This document shows positions 52,435-62,271 of a DNA stretch of 64,000 nucleotides, in pieces (position 1 is the stretch's first letter; each line of letters opens with the position of its first letter). A program made the position numbers and the translations under genes. Source of the DNA: Oscillospiraceae bacterium (GTDB taxonomy: Bacteria; Bacillota; Clostridia; Oscillospirales; Ruminococcaceae); the NCBI GenBank assembly GCA_017461245.1, contig JAFTYW010000008.1:62001-126000 (forward strand), written 5' to 3'. Below the pieces are notes generated by a model, which ran no database searches, was not told where the DNA came from, and saw nothing but the letters and a program-made list of their open reading frames with translations.

Positions 52435-53688
52435 TCACTCGATCCGCTCAACTTCTAAAGAGAGAGAGCGTAGATCCTTTTCTATATGCTGATAACCTCT
52501 GTCAATATGTTCTATACTGTAAATATTGCTTTCACCCTCTGCCGACAGAGCGGCTATTAAGAGTGCGGCGCCGCCCCGCAGGTCTGTGCAGGTAACGTCG
52601 GCACTATTTAGGCGCTTTACGCCGTTTACGACCGCGACCTTGCCCTCGGTTTTAATATCCGCACCCATTCGCATAAGCTCGCAAACGTGCCTATAGCGGT
52701 TTTCAAAAATAGTCTCAACAAACATCGTTGTACCGTCAGCAATGCAGGCAAGGCTCATAATAGGTGCCTGCGCGTCTGTTGGGAAGCTTGGGTATGGCAT
52801 AGTTTTTATAATATTCATAGAGCGCGGTCGATTTTGGCATTTTAGATATATCTCATCGCCGCCGACCTTTATACTGCAGCCTGCCGCCTCTAAAATTGAA
52901 AGCGACGAGGTTATATGCTCCTCTTTTACGCCCTTTAAATTAATTTCTCCTCTTGTAATTGCGGCGGCAGAAAAAAAGGTTACCGCGGCAATTCTGTCGG
53001 GCATAATTGAATACTCGCAGCCGCGAAGCTCATTTACGCCCTCTATTAAAATTTTGCTGCTGCCCGCGCCGTAAATGCGAGCGCCGCAGGCATTTAAAAA
53101 GTCTGCCAAGTCAACAATTTCGGGCTCTCTTGCTGCGTTGGTTATAACTGTCGTTCCCTCGGCCAAAACTGCCGCAAGAATGGTATTCTCGGTAGCACCA
53201 ACGCTTGGAAACCACAGGTCTATCTGTGTTCCCTTGAGCCTTTCTTCCACCCTGCAGCTTAAAATGCCACGCTCATCCTCAATAAGAGCGCCGAGCCGAC
53301 GCAGTGCGGCTATATGAATATCAATAGGTCTTGGACCAAGCTCGCAGCCACCCGGCATTGAAATTTCTGCCCTGCCGCAGCTTGACAGGATAGGCCCCAA
53401 GAAAAAAATCGACGAGCGCATTTCGCGCATTAAGCTTTCGGGCACTCGCGCGCAGTTTATACTGCCGCACAAAACACGAATCTTATCGCCGTTTCTCTCG
53501 CATTTTAAGCCCAAATGCTCAAGAATCTTTATAGCGGAAGCAACGTCAGAAAGCTCGGGACAATTATGTAACACAACCTCGCCGCGCACCAAAACGCAGG
53601 CGGCAAGAATGGGAAGTATACTGTTTTTCGCGCCCTGCACATTAAGCTCTCCGCAAAGCCGATTGCCTCCGTTTACTCTAAGCCTCAT
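52435..53688 (-). CDS. murA: UDP-N-acetylglucosamine 1-carboxyvinyltransferase
   Basis: 417 residues. N-terminal GGNRLCGELNVQGAKNSILPILAA, REMRSSIFFLGPILSSCGRAEISMPGGCELG (the catalytic Cys normally lies in a GxCxxGxR loop; here the loop reads PGGCELGPRPIDIH), and C-terminal FPTDAQAPIMSLACIADGT. Transfers enolpyruvate to UDP-GlcNAc, the first committed step of peptidoglycan synthesis. Fosfomycin target. Confidence 0.96.
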   Translation of the reverse strand: MRLRVNGGNRLCGELNVQGAKNSILPILAACVLVRGEVVLHNCPELSDVASAIKILEHLGLKCERNGDKIRVLCGSINCARVPESLMREMRSSIFFLGPILSSCGRAEISMPGGCELGPRPIDIHIAALRRLGALIEDERGILSCRVEERLKGTQIDLWFPSVGATENTILAAVLAEGTTVITNAAREPEIVDLADFLNACGARIYGAGSSKILIEGVNELRGCEYSIMPDRIAAVTFFSAAAITRGEINLKGVKEEHITSSLSILEAAGCSIKVGGDEIYLKCQNRPRSMNIIKTMPYPSFPTDAQAPIMSLACIADGTTMFVETIFENRYRHVCELMRMGADIKTEGKVAVVNGVKRLNSADVTCTDLRGGAALLIAALSAEGESNIYSIEHIDRGYQHIEKDLRSLSLEVERIE

Positions 53689-53764
53689 AAACCCACTCTC
53701 CTACGGAAAATATGTCATTTGTATACCACATATTATGCCGTTTGGGTGGGTTTTGTGAAAGCGG

Positions 53765-54892
53765 TTATTTTCTTCTGTAAAGCGCCATAAGCTCGTTATA
53801 GATCAGATTATTTGCGTCACTTTTCGAAATCGCGGCGGCGTTTTTTCCCATCTCTTTAAGGCGTTCTTTGTTAGCCGTCAGATCTTCTATTGTCTTACAC
53901 AGAAGCTTGCCGCTCAGATCTTTTTCCTCGATTACAACTGCGGCATCGGCATTAGCCAGAACCATAGCATTGTGAAACTGATGGTTTTCAGTAACGTTTG
54001 GGGACGGAATTAACACCGCCGCCTTGCCCTGCACCTGAATCTCGCTCAATGTGATAGCGCCCGAGCGGGTTATGATAAGGTCACAAGCGGCAAGGTAGTT
54101 TGGCATCTTGTCTATGTATTCCATAACGCGAAGGTTTGGATTGTTATCAATATTTACGCCGTTTTTCCTAAGTTCATCGGGCATCCAGAGAGAACCGAAA
54201 TGGCCCGTGGCGTGAATATGAATGAGGTTTTTAGCGTCTTTGTTTTTTTCAAGCACCTCACACATTGCAAGGTTTATAGCCTTTGCACCGAGAGAGCCGC
54301 CGCAGGAAAGTATAACGGTTTTATCCTTGTCTATGCCGAGCTCTTCTCGGCTTTTTTCTTTTTCTGCAAACAAAAACTCCTGACGAACGGGGTTGCCAAC
54401 CTCTAAGACTCTTGCATTTGTTGAAATTCTCGGTATTGCCTCTTTAAAGGCGACCAAGATAACATCAACATCGCGCGCCAATAGCTTTGTTGTAACGCCA
54501 GGGAAGGCGTTTTGTTCATGAATCAAGGTTTTTATGCCCATCTTTGCCGCCGCACGAACAACGGGGCCGCTTACATAGCCGCCGGTTCCAACAACGACAT
54601 CGGGGTTAAATTTTTTTATGATCTGTCTGGCTCGTCTGTCTGCCGACATAAGATACCAGACCGCTTTTATGTTGCTCTTAATAGCTTTAGGTTTAAAGCT
54701 TCTCTCTATTCCACGAACCTTTATGGGCGCAAAATCAAAATTTGCCTGCGGAACGAACCGAGCTTCCATTCCCCAAGGGGTTCCCGCAAAGAGAATTTCT
54801 GCTTCGGGATGATGTTCTTTTACGGCTGTTGCAATGGCGAGGGCGGGGTTTATATGCCCTCCCGTTCCGCCTGCTGCAAAAAGAATTCTCAT
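53765..54892 (-). CDS. murG: UDP-GlcNAc:lipid I N-acetylglucosaminyltransferase
   Basis: 375 residues. FAAGGTGGHINPALAIA glycine loop, GTGGYVSGPVVRAA, LIHEQNAFPG, SCGGSLGAKAIN and RSGAITLSEIQVQGKAAVLIPSP. GT28 enzyme on the inner membrane face converting lipid I to lipid II. Confidence 0.97.
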   Translation of the reverse strand: MRILFAAGGTGGHINPALAIATAVKEHHPEAEILFAGTPWGMEARFVPQANFDFAPIKVRGIERSFKPKAIKSNIKAVWYLMSADRRARQIIKKFNPDVVVGTGGYVSGPVVRAAAKMGIKTLIHEQNAFPGVTTKLLARDVDVILVAFKEAIPRISTNARVLEVGNPVRQEFLFAEKEKSREELGIDKDKTVILSCGGSLGAKAINLAMCEVLEKNKDAKNLIHIHATGHFGSLWMPDELRKNGVNIDNNPNLRVMEYIDKMPNYLAACDLIITRSGAITLSEIQVQGKAAVLIPSPNVTENHQFHNAMVLANADAAVVIEEKDLSGKLLCKTIEDLTANKERLKEMGKNAAAISKSDANNLIYNELMALYRRK

Positions 54893-54913
54893 ATTCTGTC
54901 CCCTCTTGTATCG

Positions 54914-56047
54914 TTAGTTTTTCTCCATATTAGAGTGGCGCGAAACGTTTAAGACAACGCCTATCTCGGCAAGCAGTATAAGTAGCGCCGAGCCGCCGTA
55001 GCTGAAAAAGGGAAGCGGAATTCCCGTGTTGGGAACGCTCTTTGTAACAACGGCTACGTTAAGAATGGTCTGCAATCCTATCTGCGAAACAACGCCGATT
55101 ACAAGCAGAGTTCCAAACTTATCCTTTGCCTTGGAGGCGATTACAAAACCTCTCCACACAAGCAGAGCAAATAGGATAAGAATAATTGCCGCACCGACAA
55201 ATCCAAGTTCCTCGCAGACTATGGCAAAAATAAAGTCGTTTTGAGGCTCTGGAATATAGAGATATTTCTGTCTTGAGTTGCCGATGCCGAGTCCCATAAG
55301 TCCGCCCGAGCAGATTGCGTAAAGTGCCTGAATGTTCTGAAAGCCTGCGCCGCGGGCATCAACAAACGGGTCGACGAAAACCTCAATTCGCGACCAGACG
55401 CTATCTAAAAGTCCAAGGAAATATGCCGCAACAGCCGCAACGCCTGCGCAGCCGCCGGCAAGGCCAAACCAGCGAAACTTTGTTCCGCCGATAAGCATCA
55501 TAACAGCGCAAATAAGAGCAATAAGAATACCGCCCGAAAGGTGACGCTCAAAGAGCACCAGCGGCACAACGGTGAGTATTATGGGCAGAAAAGGAAGAAC
55601 TCCGCCCTTGAATGTGTCCATCTTTTTATAATTAAGGGAAATAAGGTGAGCGAAGGTTACGATAACGGCAAACTTTGCAATTTCAGATGGCTGAATGGTT
55701 CCTACAACGGGAACGGGGATCCACCTTGTAACGCCGTTAACAGGCGGGCAGAAATAAACCACGATAAGAAGAATGATCGTTACCGCAAGAATAGGAAATG
55801 CAAAGCGGTGCAGAATGTGGTAATCCACCGCATAGGCAATAAAGAGCATTGCCGCTATTCCTACGACCGCAAAGATAAGCTGCTTCTTTATATAGTAAAA
55901 GCTGTCACCCTCGCGATAAAAGGCGTCAACATAGCTTGCAGAGAAAAGCATTATAAGTCCTATTGTGAGGATGACAAGCACAAGAAGCAGAAAGGTCAGA
56001 TCTATCTTGCCGCGGCTTTTTTTCTCTTTTCTTTTGAAAAGTGCCAA
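54914..56047 (-). CDS. ftsW: SEDS-family peptidoglycan polymerase FtsW (SpoVE-like)
   Basis: 377 residues, about 10 transmembrane helices. SEDS signatures WIPVPVVGTIQPSEIAKFAVIV, GLGIGNSRQKYLYIPEPQNDFIFAIVCEELGF and PNTGIPLPFFSYGGSALLILL. Polymerises lipid II during division together with the adjacent PASTA PBP. In a spore former it could equally be named SpoVE. Confidence 0.93.
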   Translation of the reverse strand: MALFKRKEKKSRGKIDLTFLLLVLVILTIGLIMLFSASYVDAFYREGDSFYYIKKQLIFAVVGIAAMLFIAYAVDYHILHRFAFPILAVTIILLIVVYFCPPVNGVTRWIPVPVVGTIQPSEIAKFAVIVTFAHLISLNYKKMDTFKGGVLPFLPIILTVVPLVLFERHLSGGILIALICAVMMLIGGTKFRWFGLAGGCAGVAAVAAYFLGLLDSVWSRIEVFVDPFVDARGAGFQNIQALYAICSGGLMGLGIGNSRQKYLYIPEPQNDFIFAIVCEELGFVGAAIILILFALLVWRGFVIASKAKDKFGTLLVIGVVSQIGLQTILNVAVVTKSVPNTGIPLPFFSYGGSALLILLAEIGVVLNVSRHSNMEKN

Positions 56048-56060
56048 GCTGCACCCTCCC

Positions 56061-57062
56061 TTAGTTTACTAAATTTACTACCGATAAGACTGCAATCACG
56101 CTAAAAACAAGCGTAACTGCCGAGAATGTGAAAACGATCTTTTCCTCGTTCCAGCCGCACATTTCAAAGTGGTGATGAATGGGGCTCATTTTGAAGATTC
56201 GTTTTCCGTGAGTCAGTTTAAAATATGTTACTTGAAGCATTACAGAGCCTGCTTCAATAAGATATATAATTCCAAAGAATATCAAGAGGAGAGGCTGATG
56301 AATACCAAATGCCAGCGCTACGACAAGGCCGCCAAGGAACATTGAGCCTGTATCTCCCATAAAGACCTTTGCGGGATGGAAGTTGTAGATAAGGAAGCCG
56401 AGGCATCCGCCTGCAAGCGCGGCGGCAATAACATCCATAGAATAGGCGCGAAGCAATGCCGTTACAGTCATAAATCCAAGGGATGCTACAAAGGTTACGC
56501 TCGATGCAAGTCCGTCAATTCCGTCGGTAAGATTAACGGCGTTTACAAAGCCGACGATTATAAATACCGCAATAGGATAATACAAAAATCCAAAATCAAC
56601 GTAACTGATGAATGGAAACCAGATGGTAGTGTTACTGTCACCGCCAAAGAACACTATCAGCAGATACATAATCGCGATGGCGATCTGTCCCACCATTTTC
56701 TGAGATGCGGTAAGACCTAAGTTGCGCTTTTTGACCACCTTTACATAGTCATCAACAAAGCCAAGAGCGGCAAAGCCGAGCGCCATAATAATTCCTGCTA
56801 CAAAGCGGACGTTTTCGGTCTTGTAGCCTTTATCGAAAATAAGCATCAGAACAAAGCCGACAACCGAGGCAACCGTTATTCCGAGAATAAACATAAGGCC
56901 GCCCATTGTGGGAGTTCCCTCTTTTGATTTGTGCCAGTTTGGACCTATCTCCAAAATAGTCTGCCCATATTTAAGCTTTTTTAAAAAGGGAATAAGAAAA
57001 CGCCCCGAAACTGCCGTTACGGCAAAGCTGATCACTGCCGCTATGATAACAATGTAACTCAC
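56061..57062 (-). CDS. mraY: Phospho-N-acetylmuramoyl-pentapeptide transferase
   Basis: 333 residues, about 10 membrane helices. GPNWHKSKEGTPTMGGL, GFVDDYVKVVKKRNLGLTASQK (catalytic Asp pair), AVNLTDGIDGLASSV, FMGDTGSMFLGG and the C-terminal MSPIHHHFEMCGWNEEKIV. Makes lipid I at the membrane. Confidence 0.97.
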   Translation of the reverse strand: MSYIVIIAAVISFAVTAVSGRFLIPFLKKLKYGQTILEIGPNWHKSKEGTPTMGGLMFILGITVASVVGFVLMLIFDKGYKTENVRFVAGIIMALGFAALGFVDDYVKVVKKRNLGLTASQKMVGQIAIAIMYLLIVFFGGDSNTTIWFPFISYVDFGFLYYPIAVFIIVGFVNAVNLTDGIDGLASSVTFVASLGFMTVTALLRAYSMDVIAAALAGGCLGFLIYNFHPAKVFMGDTGSMFLGGLVVALAFGIHQPLLLIFFGIIYLIEAGSVMLQVTYFKLTHGKRIFKMSPIHHHFEMCGWNEEKIVFTFSAVTLVFSVIAVLSVVNLVN

Positions 57063-57080
57063 GTTCTGTCGCTCCTTTTA

Positions 57081-58451
57081 TTATTCGCCGAGCTTGCTGT
57101 GCAAGCTCTCAACAATTTTTCCAAATCCCATATAAAGACTTGCTTTAAAGAGAACACAGTCATTCTCTTTTAGCTCGCTGAGAAGATACTCAACAAGCTC
57201 CTCTTTGCTCTCAAACCAGACACTTTTTGCGCCTGCATCCTTTGCGGCTTTGTGCATCTTTTTAGCCGCATCGCCTTGACAAAGCACAAGGTCGCATTTT
57301 TCTGCAGCATACTGCCCGACCTTTATATGCTCCTCATCAGATATATCGCCAAGTTCGAGCATATCGCCGAGCACCGCAACCGCCCTTGTCTTTTTAAGGG
57401 TTGCGAGAACATCAAGAGAAGCCACCATACTTGTCGGGCTTGCGTTGTAGCAGTCCTCAATAAAGGTCATCCCTGCACACTCTGTTATTTTCTGGCGCAT
57501 TCCCGACGGCACAAAGGAGAGAAGTCCTTTTTTGATCTGCTCGCCGCTAAGGCCCATAACGACGCCTACCGCCGCCGCCAAGAGTGCGTTTTGAACATTG
57601 TGAATTCCAACTGCGGGCACAAATGCCTCGGTCAAGAAGTGACCACCAACATTTATTTTAAATGAAGAGCCGCTAGAGCTCTCGCAAATATCGCTTGCAG
57701 AAACATACGCATCGTTGCCCTCGGCGCTGCATCTTATTACGCGGTGCTCGCCCAGCTCATAAATGCCGCCTAAAATGTCATTGTCGGCATTTATGATAAG
57801 CGGCGCGTCGCCTGCCATTGACTCTAAAATTTCAAGCTTTGCTTCTAAAATATTTTGTCTTGTTTTTAAATACTCGATATGAGAAACACCAATATTGGTT
57901 ATTACCGCTATATCGGGGCGGGCAACTCGGGTAAGAGCGGAAATTTCGCCCGCATGGTTCATTCCCATTTCTATTACCGCTGCCTTATCCTCCTCGCTAA
58001 GCGAGAAAATAGTTCTCGGCACGCCGATATGGTTATTAAAATTGCCCTGAGTTTTGCCTGTTTTGACCGCCGCTGACAGAACTGCGGCAATCATATCCTT
58101 AGTGGTGGTTTTTCCAACACTTCCCGTTACGCCGACTGCCGACATTTCAAGCATTCTGCGATAGCCTGCGGCAAGCGATAGTAGCGCTTTATAGGTATCC
58201 TCAACTACTATCAGAGGAATTTGCTCGTTATAGCACTCAGCATCCCTCTCTGAAAGAACTGCGACTGCACCTTTTTTCACCGCTTCGGCGGCAAAATCGT
58301 GCCCGTCAAACCTCTCGCCCTTAAGGGCTACGAAAAGCGAGCCTTCCTTTATTTCTCTTGTGTCTGTTGTAACCGAGGTTACAAACGCATCCTGCGCATT
58401 TTTAAGGCATCCGCCTGCAAACTGCGCCGCTCTGTCAAGTGATAATCTCAT
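57081..58451 (-). CDS. murF: UDP-MurNAc-tripeptide:D-Ala-D-Ala ligase
   Basis: 456 residues. VTTDTREIKEGSLFVALKGERFDGHDF, ATP loop GVTGSVGKTTTKDMIAAVL, NNHIGVP, EMGMNHAGEI and FIEDCYNASPTSM. Adds D-Ala-D-Ala in the cytosol. murE, murD and murC are not in this cluster. Confidence 0.96.
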   Translation of the reverse strand: MRLSLDRAAQFAGGCLKNAQDAFVTSVTTDTREIKEGSLFVALKGERFDGHDFAAEAVKKGAVAVLSERDAECYNEQIPLIVVEDTYKALLSLAAGYRRMLEMSAVGVTGSVGKTTTKDMIAAVLSAAVKTGKTQGNFNNHIGVPRTIFSLSEEDKAAVIEMGMNHAGEISALTRVARPDIAVITNIGVSHIEYLKTRQNILEAKLEILESMAGDAPLIINADNDILGGIYELGEHRVIRCSAEGNDAYVSASDICESSSGSSFKINVGGHFLTEAFVPAVGIHNVQNALLAAAVGVVMGLSGEQIKKGLLSFVPSGMRQKITECAGMTFIEDCYNASPTSMVASLDVLATLKKTRAVAVLGDMLELGDISDEEHIKVGQYAAEKCDLVLCQGDAAKKMHKAAKDAGAKSVWFESKEELVEYLLSELKENDCVLFKASLYMGFGKIVESLHSKLGE

Positions 58452-58470
58452 AGTGTTTCTCCTAAGGGGT

Positions 58471-60690
58471 TTACTGTACCTCGTCTTTACTGAGGAACGT
58501 TACTTCTATAACCGTTCCGACCGAAACCTGTTCTCCTGCGGCTATGCTCTGTTTAGATGAAAGGCAACCGCTCTGGTCAATTCCACCGCCCATGATCTTG
58601 GCGTTAAGTCCTAACGCTCCCAGCCTTGTGCTTACCTCTGTTGCCGTCAGACCTATAAGATTGGGCACCGTCACCTTTTTCTCGGTGGTGTTATCCTCTG
58701 TGTAAATTACAACGCTGCCGCCGCGCGGAACACTCTCACCTGCCGCGGGAACCTGCTTTATGACCCTATCGCCGTTACCGACAATAGTTCCGTGCAGTCC
58801 GTATTTCTGCAAGGCTGCTTCGCCCATGTGAGCGGTCTTTCCAACGATATTGGGAACAGTTACGTTAACCTTTGCAAGCTCCTCAGCGGTGTACTCAGGC
58901 TCAATACCCAGATACGGCAGAACATCGCCCAAGATACTTCCGCAAACGGGAGCGGCAACGGCCGAGCCGTAAATTTCGCCCGCTCTTGGCTCGTCTATGA
59001 TAACTATGCAGGCGACCTGCGGGTCATCTGCGGGTGCAAATCCGAGGAAGGACATAATGTAGTCCTCCTTTTCGCCCTCGGCATAGACCTTATCGAGCTT
59101 TTCTGAGGTACCCGTTTTACCGCCTATTCGATAACCCATTATATAGGCGTTTTTACCCGTTCCCTCAGAGACGACCCTTTCAAGCATAAGCGCAAGCTTT
59201 TGTGAGGTTTGTTCAGAAATGACCTGGCGCTTTACCTGTGAGTCGATATTTTCAATTACCGAGCCGTCGCTGTCAAGAATTTGCTTTACAAGGTGCGGAG
59301 TTACTAAGTTTCCGCCGTTGACCGCCGCCGAAACGGCAGTAATTATCTGAATAGGTGTTATCTTAAAGGACTGACCCATTGAGGAAGAAGCAAGGTTAAC
59401 GGCATTTTGCAGTGTTTTCTCGCTGTGTGTAATACTTGTGGCTTCACCGGGAAGGTCAATTCCCGTTTTCTCGGTAAGACCGAAGGCCTGCAGATACTTA
59501 TAAAACAGCTTTCCTCCAAGCCTTGAGCCAACCGTCATAAAAACGGGGTTGCAGGAATTCATAATTCCGTCAGAAAAGCTCTCGGTGCCGTGTCCACTGG
59601 TCTTCCAGCAGTGAATGTTTCTGTCGCCTACCTTGTAAGCGCCTGTGCAAACAAAGCCCTCGCCGTCCTTTACAACGCCTTCTTCAAGCGCGGCCGCGGC
59701 GGTTATGATCTTGAAGACCGAGCCCGGCTCGTAGGGGTCTGAAATAACCTTATTTCTCCATTGCTGATTTTGCAGCTTTGCAGTTTCCTGCGTTTTTTCG
59801 TCACCCGAAAGCTGAGCTAACTGCTCCTTTAAGGAGCTATCGTAAATTGTAAAGGGGTCGTTTAGGTTAAAGTCGCCCTTAGTTGACATTGCAAGAATTT
59901 CACCCGTGTTGACATCCATAACGATAGCGGCGGCGCGGTTATTAACCTTTTGCTCCTTTACCGCGGTTTCGAGATGCTTGTCAACATAATACTGAATATT
60001 CTGGTCTATGGTAAGCACTAGGCTGTTTCCGTCAACCGCCTCGATGCGCTTTTCGTACTCAAAAGGCATATCGGTTCCCCAAGCGTTTTTGGCGCTTACC
60101 ACCCTACCGTCAGTTCCCTTAAGGTAGCTGTCATAGTAAGCCTCAATGCCTGTAAGACCTTGATTATCCGTTCCTGTAAAGCCTATAACAGTCGAAGCGA
60201 GGTTGTTGTGGGGGTAATAGCGCTTGGTGTCCTCGTCAAGACCGATTGCTGAGATGTCATTCTCGTCGCAGAAGGCGCGTATTTCATCCGCCTTATCCTT
60301 TTCTATCTTGCGCTTTACATACTCGTAATAGGTGTTTTTCTGGGTTTTCTTATAAACCGTTTCCCTATCCACGCCGAGAATTTCAGAAAGTTTATCGGCA
60401 ATAAGATTTGCTTCCTCGTCGTCATCGATATAAACGGGCGATAAGTAAGCCGTCCAGACGGTTGCACTCTGAGCAAGGATATTCATATTGCTGTCGTAGA
60501 TGGTCCCTCTTTTTGCCGCTATCGTGCTATCGCGAAGCTGCTGCTGGGTTGCCTTTTCGCGATAGTCATCGCCGCCTGCAACCTGCAAAAAGAAAAGGCG
60601 GCCGGTCATAAGAATAAAACCGACAAGTATTATAAAAACAAGCAGTATATTTATACGCCTTTTCATACCAACGGTAGGTTGTTTTGCCAA
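58471..60690 (-). CDS. Class B penicillin-binding protein with two PASTA domains (SpoVD/FtsI)
   Basis: 739 residues from TTG at 60690, chosen because GGGAGG lies 7 bases before it; a further TTG at 60705 overlaps that site. One N-terminal transmembrane helix, PBP dimerisation domain, then the transpeptidase with SVFK (SxxK), SCN (SxN) and GGKTGTSEK (KTG). Two C-terminal PASTA repeats begin VTVPNIVGKT and VTVPNLIGLT. Cross-links septal or spore-cortex peptidoglycan, partner of the SEDS protein nearby. Confidence 0.94.
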   Translation of the reverse strand: MAKQPTVGMKRRINILLVFIILVGFILMTGRLFFLQVAGGDDYREKATQQQLRDSTIAAKRGTIYDSNMNILAQSATVWTAYLSPVYIDDDEEANLIADKLSEILGVDRETVYKKTQKNTYYEYVKRKIEKDKADEIRAFCDENDISAIGLDEDTKRYYPHNNLASTVIGFTGTDNQGLTGIEAYYDSYLKGTDGRVVSAKNAWGTDMPFEYEKRIEAVDGNSLVLTIDQNIQYYVDKHLETAVKEQKVNNRAAAIVMDVNTGEILAMSTKGDFNLNDPFTIYDSSLKEQLAQLSGDEKTQETAKLQNQQWRNKVISDPYEPGSVFKIITAAAALEEGVVKDGEGFVCTGAYKVGDRNIHCWKTSGHGTESFSDGIMNSCNPVFMTVGSRLGGKLFYKYLQAFGLTEKTGIDLPGEATSITHSEKTLQNAVNLASSSMGQSFKITPIQIITAVSAAVNGGNLVTPHLVKQILDSDGSVIENIDSQVKRQVISEQTSQKLALMLERVVSEGTGKNAYIMGYRIGGKTGTSEKLDKVYAEGEKEDYIMSFLGFAPADDPQVACIVIIDEPRAGEIYGSAVAAPVCGSILGDVLPYLGIEPEYTAEELAKVNVTVPNIVGKTAHMGEAALQKYGLHGTIVGNGDRVIKQVPAAGESVPRGGSVVIYTEDNTTEKKVTVPNLIGLTATEVSTRLGALGLNAKIMGGGIDQSGCLSSKQSIAAGEQVSVGTVIEVTFLSKDEVQ

Positions 60691-60733
60691 GAAAGTTCCT
60701 CCCAACCAGACTTTTTCCCTCTAAAAGTAAATT

Positions 60734-60802
60734 AAGAGCCGTGGATTTTTCCATATTTTGTAGTAGAGCGGCAAGCCCCGCAAAAATATGTCCTCGGCTC
60801 TT
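60734..60802 (-). promoter_or_regulatory. Long structured intercistronic region before the PBP gene
   Basis: Outer stem AAGAGCCG/CGGCTCTT (60734-60741/60795-60802), inner CATATTTTG/CAAAAATATG and a small GCGG/CCGC hairpin form one extended fold between ftsL and the PBP gene. There is no clear U-tract. May tune PBP expression or stabilise the mRNA. Confidence 0.5.
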
Positions 60803-60823
60803 TTGACTTCTTTATGTTTTTGA

Positions 60824-61291
60824 TTAAAAAATGTTTTTAAAGAAATCTCCGATTTTTTCAAAAACATTGCGCTCGTCAGCGAGCACCTCGATCTTATCAC
60901 CCTGATTTACCTCAACGCATTCGACCTGAAGCTTATCCGCTTGATACATACCGAGAGCAAGTGCCTTTTCCTCAATATTGCCGCGCGACATAATTGCGTC
61001 AAGCTCGCTGTCAAGCCTTACCTGCTCGCTCTGCAGGGTGGTGATCTCCTTATTGACTCTTGTTATTGCCGCGGTGGTTTCGGTTATCATAACGCGGGTG
61101 TAGATCATATAAGCACATACAAAGACCGAAACGATTGCAGTAAGTGTTAAAAGAGCGGGAGAAACCTTTGACAGAGCAGCGGTCTTCTTCTTTTTTCCGT
61201 GAACTACCTTAAGCTTGGGCGCGGGTTTTGTTTCTGCTTTGCGTTTTGTTTCAAATCTGGACAGATCGTAAGCTACGCCGCTGTTCATCAT
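60824..61291 (-). CDS. FtsL/DivIC-like septum protein
   Basis: 155 residues, start after AAGGAGAG. Basic N-terminal tail (about 1-45), a single transmembrane helix (about 48-70: ALLTLTAIVSVFVCAYMIYTRV), then a heptad-rich coiled coil (TTAAITRVNKEITTLQSEQVRLDSELD) and a short C-terminal segment (IEEKALALGMYQADKLQVECV). The position between rsmH and the PBP gene is the standard ftsL slot. Confidence 0.85.
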   Translation of the reverse strand: MMNSGVAYDLSRFETKRKAETKPAPKLKVVHGKKKKTAALSKVSPALLTLTAIVSVFVCAYMIYTRVMITETTAAITRVNKEITTLQSEQVRLDSELDAIMSRGNIEEKALALGMYQADKLQVECVEVNQGDKIEVLADERNVFEKIGDFFKNIF

Positions 61292-61323
61292 TTTCTCTCC
61301 TTTCCTTTAAACTTCCTTTATAC

Positions 61324-62256
61324 CTAAAGTTTTTCAAAAACTCTCAGTCTTGCGCATTTACTTCTTGGGTTTTGCTCCTGTTCCTCGGCATTTGGCTCGA
61401 TAGCCTTGTTAGGAGTCATTTTGCCTTTTGGGGTATTTCCGCACACGCAGATGGGAAAATCCTTAGGGCAGGTGCACCCTTGGCACCATTCTTTATATTT
61501 TTGTTTGACTATTCTATCCTCAAGCGAATGAAAGGTTATTATTGCTAGCCTTGCACCCGAGTTAAGTTTCGAAAAAATATCGTCAAGGGCGTTTTTTAAG
61601 TGTTCAAGCTCGCCGTTTACCTCAATTCTTATCGCCTGAAAGGTTCTTTTGCAGGGGTTCTTTTCCCTTTTAGCCGCCGCGGGCATTGCGCCCTTTATTA
61701 TCTCGGCAAGCTCTAAGGTTGTTTCGATCGGCTTTTTCTGCCTCTCTCTGACTATCGCGGCCGCAATTTTTCTTGCAAACCTTTCTTCCGAATATGTAAA
61801 GATCATCTTGGAAAGCTCTGCCTCGCTATACTCGTTTACAACGTCCTTTGCGCTTTTTCCCGTTTTGCTCATTCTCATATCTAAGGGAGCATCATTTCTG
61901 AAGGAAAAACCGCGCTCGGCGCAGTCGAGCTGGAATGAGGAAACCCCCAGATCCAAAAGCATACCATCTATTTTATCTATATTCAGACTATCTAAAAGGC
62001 ATACTATTTCGCTGAAGTTTGAGTGATGAACGCTCGCCTGCGGGAAGTCTTTAAGTCTTTCGCTTGCCGTTTTAACGGCATCGGGGTCGCGGTCAAGGCA
62101 GAGAAGTCTGCCGCCTTTTTTATAGTCTAACCTTTTGGCTATTTCTTTTGAGTGACCCGCTCCGCCGACAGTTCCGTCAACATATATTCCTGCGGGGTCA
62201 ATTTTGAGTGCGCTGAGGCACTCGGTAAGCATTATGGGTTTATGAACAAATTCCAT
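61324..62256 (-). CDS. rsmH: 16S rRNA m4C1402 methyltransferase RsmH
   Basis: 310 residues. N-terminal HKPIMLTECLSAL, SAM loop DGTVGGAGHSKEI, DGMLLDLGVSSFQLD, ERGFSFRNDAPLDMRM, CKRTFQAIRIEVNGEL and FHSLEDRIVKQ. Formerly MraW. 15 bp after mraZ. Confidence 0.97.
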   Translation of the reverse strand: MEFVHKPIMLTECLSALKIDPAGIYVDGTVGGAGHSKEIAKRLDYKKGGRLLCLDRDPDAVKTASERLKDFPQASVHHSNFSEIVCLLDSLNIDKIDGMLLDLGVSSFQLDCAERGFSFRNDAPLDMRMSKTGKSAKDVVNEYSEAELSKMIFTYSEERFARKIAAAIVRERQKKPIETTLELAEIIKGAMPAAAKREKNPCKRTFQAIRIEVNGELEHLKNALDDIFSKLNSGARLAIITFHSLEDRIVKQKYKEWCQGCTCPKDFPICVCGNTPKGKMTPNKAIEPNAEEQEQNPRSKCARLRVFEKL

Positions 62257-62271
62257 ATCCTGCCCTCAAAG

